Of a stretch of 5,043 nt of DNA, positions 1 to 5,043 are shown piece after piece (the first letter of the stretch is position 1; every line of letters begins with the position of its first letter). Source of the DNA: Nitrosopumilales archaeon (GTDB lineage: Archaea; Thermoproteota; Nitrososphaeria; Nitrososphaerales; Nitrosopumilaceae); NCBI GenBank assembly GCA_016838795.1, contig JAEHKQ010000212.1, positions 1-5,043 of the forward strand, written 5' to 3'. The translations under genes were made by a program, and so were the position numbers. The notes under the pieces were generated by a model, which was given only the letters and a program-made list of their open reading frames with translations, made no database searches and was not told the DNA's origin.

Positions 1-364
1 AATTGAAGACTATACTTCGATAAAACCATACGATTCAAAACCAATTGTTGGTTCTTCTGCTTACAAACACAAAGCTGGAACCCACCTAGCGGCAATTCTA
101 AGAAACCCGGCTGCATACGAGCCAATCCCTCCACGTGCAGTGGGAAACAGACGGAGAATTGTCTTTGGTGAATTAGCAGGAAAGACGGGTGCTGCCTACC
201 TCATGTCTCTTCTAGGTTTAGAGAAAAATGATAAAAGTGCACGAGCTGTTGCAGCAGGTCTCAAGAGTCTAAGGGTGGGGGACCTAATCGAAATTCCATT
301 AGAGGATAGGTTTGAAAAAAAGATAATTAATGACAAGAATGGAAAAAGGGGGAGAACAAAATGA
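1..364 (+). CDS. lysS: Homocitrate synthase, 3' end only (partial)
   Basis: The window opens inside this gene; the last 120 codons are present, read from base 2 to the TGA at 362-364. Homocitrate synthase condenses 2-oxoglutarate with acetyl-CoA, the first step of the 2-aminoadipate route to lysine. Seen: the HKAGTH motif (residues 23-28 of the visible part), then NPAAYEPIPP and VGNRRRI, which match the conserved sub-domain after the TIM barrel in the LeuA/homocitrate synthase family. The protein ends about 90 residues after this motif, so the long allosteric domain of 2-isopropylmalate synthase is absent. That absence and the overlap with lysW favour homocitrate synthase. The catalytic barrel lies outside the window, so substrate choice cannot be read here; isopropylmalate or citramalate synthase is the alternative. 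An internal ATG at 140 is not a real start, because the homology continues upstream to the window edge. Confidence 0.85.
   Translation, partial: IEDYTSIKPYDSKPIVGSSAYKHKAGTHLAAILRNPAAYEPIPPRAVGNRRRIVFGELAGKTGAAYLMSLLGLEKNDKSARAVAAGLKSLRVGDLIEIPLEDRFEKKIINDKNGKRGRTK
348..354 (+). promoter_or_regulatory. Shine-Dalgarno-like site for lysW
   Basis: A GGGGGAG run lies 6 nt before the lysW ATG at 361, inside the last codons of lysS. It is the clearest ribosome-binding-like site in the window and supports the ATG that overlaps the lysS stop (ATGA). Translation of lysW is then probably coupled to that of lysS. Confidence 0.55.
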
Positions 365-528
365 CAAAATGTACTGAATGTGATGCAGACATATCTATCC
401 CAGGTGATGCCTTAGAGGGAGAAATTGTAACTTGCCCAGAATGCGGTGCAAGTTTTGAATTGGTTAAAGCTGCAGAAGGTTTTGAACTAAAGCCAGCCCA
501 AACGGTTGGCGAGGACTGGGGGCAGTGA
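361..528 (+). CDS. lysW: Amino-group carrier protein LysW (C-terminal Gln variant)
   Basis: A 55-residue acidic protein, the usual LysW size (Thermus LysW has 54). LysW is the protein carrier of lysine biosynthesis. LysX joins the alpha-amino group of 2-aminoadipate to the gamma-carboxyl of its C-terminal glutamate, and the later steps act on the protein-bound intermediate. Seen: an N-terminal zinc-ribbon-like fold with C4-x2-C7 and C25-x2-C28 (CTEC and CPEC), the GEIVTCPECG signature (residues 20-29), an acidic body and a C-terminal EDWG motif (51-54). The last residue is Gln (CAG, 523-525), where characterised members have Glu. This would remove the free gamma-carboxylate that receives the substrate, unless the residue is deamidated, the base call is wrong or the lineage uses another chemistry. 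The start ATG overlaps the lysS stop, and the TGA overlaps the lysX GTG. Identity is firm; the terminal residue is the oddity. Confidence 0.93.
   Translation: MTKCTECDADISIPGDALEGEIVTCPECGASFELVKAAEGFELKPAQTVGEDWGQ
511..515 (+). promoter_or_regulatory. Shine-Dalgarno-like GAGGA for lysX inside the lysW EDWG codons
   Basis: GAGGA, from the codons for Glu-Asp of the LysW C-terminal motif, lies 9 nt before the GTG at 525. It is the best ribosome-binding candidate for lysX and supports the GTGA-overlap start. The same bases encode an essential motif of the carrier, so their conservation cannot be credited to translation alone. Confidence 0.4.
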
Positions 529-1373
529 CTCCTGACATCACTGTTCTTTATGATACCATCCGTTGGGAAGAAAAAGCTCTCCTAGAGGCAGGTAAAAAAA
601 AGAATATCAACATTCAGATGATAGACTGCAAAAAACTGTTTTTAGATCTTGACAAAGAAAAAGATGGATACGGTACTGTCCTACAGCGATGTGTAAGCTA
701 CTATAGAAATGTTCACTCAACTGCTGCGCTTGAAGGAATGGGCGTGGACGTAATTAATTGTCTGAAGACTGGAATTTTTGCTGGAAACAAATTGTATACA
801 CACATGTTACTAAAAAAAGAAGGTGTTCCAACCCCTCATGCAACAGTAGCATTTTCACGGGATGCGGCTCTAGAGAGCTTGGAAAAGGTCGGATATCCAA
901 AGATCATTAAACCAACGGTGGGAAGCTGGGGCAGAATGATTTCAAAAATTAATGATAAAGATTCTGCCGAGGGAATTATTGAAAGCAGGGAGAAAATGTA
1001 TCCAATCTATCAGATTCACTATCTAGAGGAATTCGTAAAAAGGCCACCACGAGATATCAGAGCAATTATGATAGGGGATGAGATAGTTGCTGCCATTTAC
1101 AGGTATTCCGGTAATGGAAATTGGAAGACCAACATGGCCCTAGGCGGAAGAGCGGAGAAGTGTGAGATAACAAACGAGATGGAAGAAATATGTATTAAGG
1201 CAAAAAATGCAGTCCACGGACAAATAGTTGGTGTAGATTTGATGGAAAGCGAAGATAGGGGATTGTTGGTTCATGAAGTTAACAATACTACAGAATTTAA
1301 GAACACAGTTAGAGTCTGTGAAGTAGACATCCCATCGCTGATGTTAGAATACACAATTAATTTTAGAAATTAG
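525..1373 (+). CDS. lysX: 2-aminoadipate-LysW ligase LysX (ATP-grasp, RimK-like)
   Basis: A 282-residue ATP-grasp ligase, close to Thermus LysX in length (about 280). It uses ATP to join the amino group of 2-aminoadipate to the C-terminal residue of LysW, which protects the amine from cyclising during later steps. Seen in order: N-terminal YDTIRWEE (9-16), QRCVS (54-58), the ATP-binding IIKP and GSWGRMI (127-139), RDIRA (176-180), GGRAEKC (207-213), GVDLME (236-241) and HEVNNTTEFKN (250-260), which holds the metal and substrate ligands of the family. The GTG start overlaps the lysW stop by GTGA and is needed to keep the conserved N-terminal YD-x-IR region; the next in-frame ATG lies well inside the fold. 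The relatives ArgX (glutamate to LysW, arginine synthesis) and bifunctional LysX/ArgX are very similar. I favour LysX from its place between lysW and lysK, but a dual role is possible. Confidence 0.92.
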   Translation: MTPDITVLYDTIRWEEKALLEAGKKKNINIQMIDCKKLFLDLDKEKDGYGTVLQRCVSYYRNVHSTAALEGMGVDVINCLKTGIFAGNKLYTHMLLKKEGVPTPHATVAFSRDAALESLEKVGYPKIIKPTVGSWGRMISKINDKDSAEGIIESREKMYPIYQIHYLEEFVKRPPRDIRAIMIGDEIVAAIYRYSGNGNWKTNMALGGRAEKCEITNEMEEICIKAKNAVHGQIVGVDLMESEDRGLLVHEVNNTTEFKNTVRVCEVDIPSLMLEYTINFRN

Positions 1374-1375
1374 AA

Positions 1376-2503
1376 TTGGACACTAGTTTTACGGTAACAC
1401 CTAGATTTGCAGTTAAGATGCTAGAGAAAGCTCTAAGGCTTTACACTCCATCGCTTGAAGAAAAATCCTTAGCAGAATTTCTTGCAGACAAGTGTGACGA
1501 TCTTGGATTCGAAGACATACACATTGATGATGTTGGAAACTTGATTGCAAAGAAAGGTTCTGGATCTCCAAAAATTCTGTTGTGCGGACACATGGATACT
1601 GTTCCTGGAAAAATAAAGGTTAGAAAGGAAGGAGACACGCTGTTTGGAAGAGGAGCTTCCGATGCAAAGGCTCCACTGTTAGCAATGCTGTTTGCGGCTG
1701 CGTCAGTACAGAACAACAATGGAACAGTGACATTTGTTGGTGCTGTAGACGAGGAAGGTAATGCTACAGGAATTAAAAGTCTTGTAAGGGATAATCTTGA
1801 TTTTGACTATGCGATATTTGGCGAGCCCAGCGGCTTGAAGCAAGTTACAATTGCATACAAAGGACGACTTGCAATCAATCTGCGAATCAATGTTGGCGAC
1901 AGCGCTCATGCAAGCGCGCCATGGCTCTCAAAGAACGCAATTGAAGAATCAGCGGTATTCACAACGGAATTGAAAAATATGTTAGAAGCAGATCAGAAAG
2001 AAAAAACAAAGGGCATGATGTTGACTGCGACACTTACTGAAATCAGAGGGGGTTCCAGCCACAACATTACTCCAAAAGAATGTGTGTCTACACTAGACAT
2101 CAGAATTCCTGTGCACATGAACTGCAAAATGGTAGAAGAGAAAATTGCAACTTCAGTTAAGGAGATTGCTAAAAAACGTAAGGTCGAGGCGTTCTACTCA
2201 ATACTAGATGAAACCGAACCATTTGAGGCTGCACACAACTCCGCACTTGTTAGAGCATTCACTTTAGGGGTTTTGGATATTGAACATGCCCGGCCCACAT
2301 TAATAAGAAAAACTGGAACTGGAGACATGAACGTAATTGGAAACAGACTCAAGATTCCAGTAGTCACATATGGACCTGGAGATCCTCATGCATCGCACAC
2401 CATCAACGAAAGTGTTTCAATTGACGAATACTTGAGGGGAATTGAGGTCCTAAAGAAAACCTTACACCATTTAAAAAGACTTCACGACAAAAAGAAGAAA
2501 TAA
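1376..2503 (+). CDS. lysK: [LysW]-lysine/ornithine hydrolase LysK (M20 metallopeptidase)
   Basis: An M20-family dinuclear metallopeptidase of 375 residues that releases lysine from LysW at the end of the pathway; related enzymes also release ornithine. Seen: GHMDTVPG (71-78, ligand H72), GRGASDAK (91-98, bridging ligand D96), VDEEG (124-128, catalytic E126 and ligand E127), FGEPS (148-152, ligand E150), a dimerisation-type domain at about 160-270 with GGSSHNITP (225-233), KTGTGDMN (312-319), and TYGPGDPHASHT (331-342) with the last ligand H341. All metal ligands are present, so the enzyme should be active. The TTG at 1376, two bases after the lysX stop, keeps an N-terminal helix that matches the family length. 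An in-frame ATG at 1418 would remove 14 residues and is a possible alternative; no clear ribosome site decides between them. The C-terminus is lysine-rich (DKKKK). Its stop shares one base with the dph5 start. Confidence 0.9.
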   Translation: MDTSFTVTPRFAVKMLEKALRLYTPSLEEKSLAEFLADKCDDLGFEDIHIDDVGNLIAKKGSGSPKILLCGHMDTVPGKIKVRKEGDTLFGRGASDAKAPLLAMLFAAASVQNNNGTVTFVGAVDEEGNATGIKSLVRDNLDFDYAIFGEPSGLKQVTIAYKGRLAINLRINVGDSAHASAPWLSKNAIEESAVFTTELKNMLEADQKEKTKGMMLTATLTEIRGGSSHNITPKECVSTLDIRIPVHMNCKMVEEKIATSVKEIAKKRKVEAFYSILDETEPFEAAHNSALVRAFTLGVLDIEHARPTLIRKTGTGDMNVIGNRLKIPVVTYGPGDPHASHTINESVSIDEYLRGIEVLKKTLHHLKRLHDKKKK

Positions 2504-3540
2504 TGTTATGGTTTGTTGGTTTAGGCGTTTCTGGAATTGATTCCATTTCAGTTGCAACTCAAAAACTTCTGAAAGATTCTAACCTAGTTTACCTAGAACA
2601 GTTTACTAGCCCAATTTCTACAGCAGAGATTTCCAAAATAAAAAAACTTGCAAAATCAAAATTGAAAATTGCGAAAAGATGGCTAGTTGAAGACGGAAAT
2701 GAAATTCTGGATAACGCAAAAAAGAAAAAAGTTGTTTTGCTATCCTACGGGGATCCCTACATAGCTACTACTCATATTGAACTAAGAACTAGGGCCATAA
2801 AGAATAAAATTAAAACTCAAACGGTTCACGCGGCATCATCTCTTACATCTTTGGTGGGAGAAAGCGGTCTACACTATTACAAAGTCGGTCGAATTGTAAC
2901 GATCGTCCGGGAATTAAAAACGATGGCAACTCCATACTACATTATCTACAAGAACTTGATTGACGGCAACCACACTTTACTGTTATTGGAATACGATCAA
3001 GATTCAAAATTTTTCCTTAAACCGAATAATGCACTGAATGCATTACTTGATACGGAAAAAGAACAAAAAAGAAATGTGATCACACCATCCACTTTTGCAA
3101 TTGTCGCCTCCAGAATTGGGTTAAAAATCCAATCAATCATCGCTGGAAAAATTTCAAAGCTGATAAAAAGTGATTTTGGAAAGCCGCCACACACCATCAT
3201 CATTCCCGGAAAACTGCATTTTACCGAGGCAGACGCGATTAAGATTTTGGCAAAATGTCTAGATCAGCCATTTGACAATTCTGATAAAATTAAAAATATT
3301 CCAAAACAAATGCTAGAGAAATATGTTCCAATGGTGAGGCTGGCGCTCAAAGAGATAGGGCCTTACTATAAGGATTCTAAGGAATTTCAAGAGGTTCTGG
3401 AGAATGCAGAATTGTATATTCGTGATGCAGAAAAATTCTTGGAACAGGGTAAAGAGGAAGTGGCGATTCTTAGTATTGGATATGCAGATGGGTTAGTCGA
3501 TTCATTGAGAATTGCAAAAGGTTTAGAACCAAAAATGTAA
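2503..3540 (+). CDS. dph5: Diphthine synthase Dph5 with C-terminal DUF357-like domain
   Basis: Residues 1 to about 262 form a tetrapyrrole-methylase-fold SAM methyltransferase. Dph5 methylates the 3-amino-3-carboxypropyl group on the conserved histidine of elongation factor 2, an intermediate step of diphthamide synthesis in the cytoplasm. Seen: FVGLGVSGID (4-13), SYGDPYIATTHIEL (81-94), HAASSLTSLVGESGL (109-123), YYKVGRIVTI (125-134), LLEYDQ (161-166) and PPHTIIIPGKLHF (228-240), all hallmarks of archaeal Dph5. Archaeal Dph5 is usually about 260-265 residues; this protein has 345. The extra part (about 268-345; 3304-3537) contains EKYVPMVRLALKEIGPYY, NAELYIRDAEKFLEQGKEE and IGYADGLVDS. It resembles DUF357, a small helical domain of unknown function usually seen as a separate archaeal protein. 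The ATG overlaps the lysK stop (TAATG). The lysine genes and Dph5 share no known pathway, so co-transcription need not mean shared function. Confidence 0.9.
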   Translation: MLWFVGLGVSGIDSISVATQKLLKDSNLVYLEQFTSPISTAEISKIKKLAKSKLKIAKRWLVEDGNEILDNAKKKKVVLLSYGDPYIATTHIELRTRAIKNKIKTQTVHAASSLTSLVGESGLHYYKVGRIVTIVRELKTMATPYYIIYKNLIDGNHTLLLLEYDQDSKFFLKPNNALNALLDTEKEQKRNVITPSTFAIVASRIGLKIQSIIAGKISKLIKSDFGKPPHTIIIPGKLHFTEADAIKILAKCLDQPFDNSDKIKNIPKQMLEKYVPMVRLALKEIGPYYKDSKEFQEVLENAELYIRDAEKFLEQGKEEVAILSIGYADGLVDSLRIAKGLEPKM

Positions 3541-3583
3541 TCTTATAGATGAATTAAAAGAAGAGGAACGCAGAGATATTCTA
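3541..3583 (+). other. dph5-ribL junction, open in the ribL frame
   Basis: These 43 nt separate the dph5 stop from the TTG chosen for ribL. The ribL frame has no stop here; it is open back to a TAG at 3524-3526. It reads as a charged, helix-compatible stretch (LIDELKEEERRDILL) running straight into the first helix of the winged-helix domain. It has no ATG, GTG or TTG in that frame before 3584. Purine-rich AAGAGG at 3561-3566 could act as a ribosome site for a rare ATT start at 3578. No TATA-like promoter is evident. Confidence 0.4.
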
Positions 3584-4201
3584 TTGGAAATAGTTGATAA
3601 ATTCATTCTATCGGCAATTTACTCATCCTCCTTTACAGGAAATTATCCTATAGATATCGTAAAAGGAAAAACGCATCTTACAGACCAGTACATCAATGAT
3701 AGAATTGAAAATTTAATCAAAAACGGCCTAATTGAAACTGACAAGAAAAACTTGACTGAAATTGGCAGGAGTTCTTTGCGAGTAGTTTTGGCAGGGGGTG
3801 TTTTTGACATAATACACCCGGGTCACATTCACACTCTTAATTCTGCTAAAGCGTTAGGCGATGTTTTGGTTGTTGTAGTGGCGACTGACACTACAGCACA
3901 AAAAATGAAGAAGAGAAAACCGTTACATAAACAAAATCAAAGAAAAGATTTGGTCAGCTCATTATCCATGGTTGACTTGTGCGTTATTGGTCAAGAGGGA
4001 GATATTTTCAAAACTGTTGAGATCATAAAACCTGAGATCATAGCTTTGGGGTATGATCAGACCCATCAGGAAAAATTCATCACAGATGGTTGCAGAAAAT
4101 TAAATCTTGATATCAAAGTTGCCAGATTGCAGTCTCCCATTCCCGAAATTTCTAGTTCAGAAATAGAGAGAGAGTATGGGAAAGCAATACACGGAATTTG
4201 A
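3584..4201 (+). CDS. ribL: FAD synthetase (FMN adenylyltransferase) RibL with N-terminal winged-helix domain
   Basis: Residues about 66-205 form a cytidylyltransferase-like nucleotidyltransferase of the archaeal RibL type, which adenylates FMN with ATP to give FAD. Seen: AGGVFDIIHPGHI (70-82) with the HPGH nucleotide motif at 78-81, ALGDVLVVVVATD (90-102), KRKPL with a following QRKDLV (110-124), IIALGYDQT (152-160) and EISSSEIERE (188-197), the counterpart of the C-terminal Ser/Thr-rich nucleotide loop. Methanocaldococcus RibL has about 150 residues; this protein has about 65 more at the N-terminus. That part looks like a winged helix: helices at about 3-13 and 21-28, a recognition-type helix LTDQYINDRIENLIKNG (32-48), and a wing ending LTEIGR (57-62). 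No ATG is available, so TTG 3584 is a working choice and the true start may be upstream. Glycerol-3-phosphate cytidylyltransferase is a less likely alternative. The neighbouring ribK, converging from the other strand, supports a flavin role. Confidence 0.82.
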   Translation: MEIVDKFILSAIYSSSFTGNYPIDIVKGKTHLTDQYINDRIENLIKNGLIETDKKNLTEIGRSSLRVVLAGGVFDIIHPGHIHTLNSAKALGDVLVVVVATDTTAQKMKKRKPLHKQNQRKDLVSSLSMVDLCVIGQEGDIFKTVEIIKPEIIALGYDQTHQEKFITDGCRKLNLDIKVARLQSPIPEISSSEIEREYGKAIHGI

Positions 4202-4888
4202 TTATTTTGAATTAAGATTTACTCGTATTGTTACCTTGCTTCCGTCGGATAGTCTTGCTGTTTTTCTAATATACGATTTTGAAATTAATTCAATTATGGT
4301 TTTGTCATGAAGTGTTCTTTCCAAACGAATAAGCTGACAGTCGACTGACTTGTTAAGCTTCGCCTTGAAGCATTTAACCCATCCATAGGTTCGTTTTCCA
4401 TCAGAAAAACCATTTATCATTACTCCATCAAGGGCATCGAACTGCCTCACAGCTTCAATGTACTCACTTTTAGAAAGGCTGATGTTTAGAGTTCCAGGGA
4501 ATGGAATGTAGCCAATTTTTTTCTTGAATTGTTTTGTGTATCCTTTCGATGACATGTAATAAGCACCTTCTCCCATTCCGGACACAAGAGTTCCCTTCAA
4601 TTCAATGTGAGATGGAATTAAATCTAAACTTGTGCGAAGGTTTGTGTAAAGTTTTACTAGTTCCGAGTATCCTTTTGGAGTGATTTCAACAGAAAGATTT
4701 CGTCCTGACATCATACGTTCAATAAAGCCATCGGTTTCTAATTCTAAAAGATGTTTTGAAGCAGCTTGTTGTGATTTGTTAATGCTTGCACCAAGAGCAG
4801 ATGTGGTTATCGAAACAAATTTGTGCTTTGCTCCCTTTGATAACAGAAATGTTAGTGTTAGGATGTGTTGTACTTTGAGGTCGATCAT
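4202..4888 (-). CDS. ribK: CTP-dependent riboflavin kinase with N-terminal winged-helix domain (RbkR-type)
   Basis: A 228-residue two-domain protein. The C-terminal part (from about residue 95) is the archaeal riboflavin kinase, which uses CTP to make FMN from riboflavin. Seen: GMGEGAYYMS then GYTKQF, IPFPGTLNI with the PGTLN substrate motif, a ERTLH motif, and a final DGSKVTI strand. The N-terminal part is a MarR-like winged helix with the recognition-type helix KSQQAASKHLLELETDGFI and a wing leading into EITPKGY. In this family (RbkR) the same protein is known to act both as kinase and as transcription regulator of riboflavin genes, so a DNA-binding role is likely here. ATG at 4888-4886 is preferred; an in-frame TTG directly before it (4891-4889) would add one residue. 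The gene begins 8 nt after the upstream dnaG stop, so the two are probably co-transcribed. Its stop abuts that of ribL. No operator palindrome is visible. Confidence 0.93.
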   Translation of the reverse strand: MIDLKVQHILTLTFLLSKGAKHKFVSITTSALGASINKSQQAASKHLLELETDGFIERMMSGRNLSVEITPKGYSELVKLYTNLRTSLDLIPSHIELKGTLVSGMGEGAYYMSSKGYTKQFKKKIGYIPFPGTLNISLSKSEYIEAVRQFDALDGVMINGFSDGKRTYGWVKCFKAKLNKSVDCQLIRLERTLHDKTIIELISKSYIRKTARLSDGSKVTIRVNLNSK

Positions 4889-4896
4889 CAAAAATT

Positions 4897-5043
4897 CTAA
4901 GATAAGCCAAGTTCAGAAAATGTCTTGAGAGTTAAACCAGCTGGGTTTGTTAGTTTAACAACTCTGTGTCCGATAACACATTCGATTCCCACATTTTTTG
5001 CACTTTCAAGAAGTCGTTGTGTTATTATGCCATCTAAGACAAG
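4897..5043 (-). CDS. dnaG: Archaeal DnaG-type primase, 3' end only (partial)
   Basis: Reading leftward from the window edge, 48 codons are open to a TAG at 4899-4897. The peptide holds LDGIITQRLLESAKNVGI (residues 3-20), ECVIGHRV (21-28) and a closing LKTFSEL. This fits the C-terminal end of archaeal DnaG, where a DGxITQRLL..A...G segment is followed by a short strand (normally VGAR or similar) and a final strand near LTF. Archaeal DnaG has a Toprim catalytic core and is found with the RNA exosome as well as having primase activity; that core is outside the window. The assignment rests on a short stretch recalled from the family pattern, so it is less certain than the complete genes. It is not shown by the window where this gene starts. 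Confidence 0.7.
   Translation of the reverse strand, partial: LVLDGIITQRLLESAKNVGIECVIGHRVVKLTNPAGLTLKTFSELGLS

Noticed and set aside
140..364. A separate small protein starting at ATG 140
   Set aside because: The frame is open to the left edge and the homocitrate synthase motif HKAGTH lies before this ATG, so it is the tail of a longer gene.
1441..1719. 92-codon open frame on the minus strand inside lysK
   Set aside because: It lies wholly antisense to well-conserved LysK metal-binding motifs and its peptide matches nothing I recognise.
1703..1909. 68-codon open frame on the minus strand inside lysK
   Set aside because: Antisense shadow of a conserved gene; the peptide is Cys/Ile-rich without domain character.
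2997..3203. 68-codon open frame on the minus strand inside dph5
   Set aside because: Antisense to conserved Dph5 sequence including the PPHTIIIPGK motif; no independent support.
3541..3583. Operator or promoter for ribL between dph5 and ribL
   Set aside because: I looked for inverted repeats and a TATA-like box and saw none convincing; the bases read better as coding.
4889..4891. TTG as the ribK start
   Set aside because: An ATG follows immediately in frame and adds no loss of fold; the ATG is the simpler choice.
4680..4928. 82-codon open frame on the plus strand across the ribK 5' end and dnaG 3' end
   Set aside because: Opposite to two better-supported genes and spans their junction; composition gives no sign of a real protein.

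Overview
The window reads as a compact, low-GC archaeal chromosome segment. Every recognisable gene is of an archaeal type: LysW-carrier lysine biosynthesis, diphthine synthase, CTP-dependent riboflavin kinase, an archaeal FAD synthetase and the C-terminus of an archaeal DnaG. The AT-rich composition, the tight gene packing and the combination of genes suggest a thaumarchaeon (Nitrosopumilus-like ammonia oxidiser). That placement is inference, since no marker gene fixes the lineage.

Plus strand, 1-4201, is one probable transcription unit. It holds the 3' end of homocitrate synthase (lysS), the amino-group carrier protein LysW (361-528, too short for many gene finders), its ligase LysX, the [LysW]-lysine hydrolase LysK, a diphthine synthase carrying an extra C-terminal DUF357-like domain, and an FAD synthetase (RibL) carrying an extra N-terminal winged-helix domain. 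The first five junctions are overlaps or near-overlaps (ATGA, GTGA, a 2-nt gap, TAATG). The dph5-ribL junction has 43 nt, or less if ribL starts upstream of the TTG chosen here. The lysine genes shown cover the first step (LysS), the loading of 2-aminoadipate onto LysW (LysX) and the final release of lysine (LysK). The kinase, reductase and aminotransferase (LysZ, LysY, LysJ) are not in the window and may lie upstream.

Minus strand, 5043-4202, holds the 3' end of a probable dnaG followed after 8 nt by ribK, a winged-helix/CTP-dependent riboflavin kinase of RbkR architecture. ribK and ribL converge and their stop codons abut with no base between them. Together these two genes would convert riboflavin to FMN and then to FAD.

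The points most worth checking are: LysW ends in EDWGQ instead of EDWGE, replacing the glutamate that carries the substrate; two flavin enzymes that both carry a DNA-binding-type winged-helix domain face each other; and Dph5 is fused to DUF357. There is no gene-free stretch longer than 43 nt. I saw no RNA gene, mobile element, CRISPR array or long repeat.
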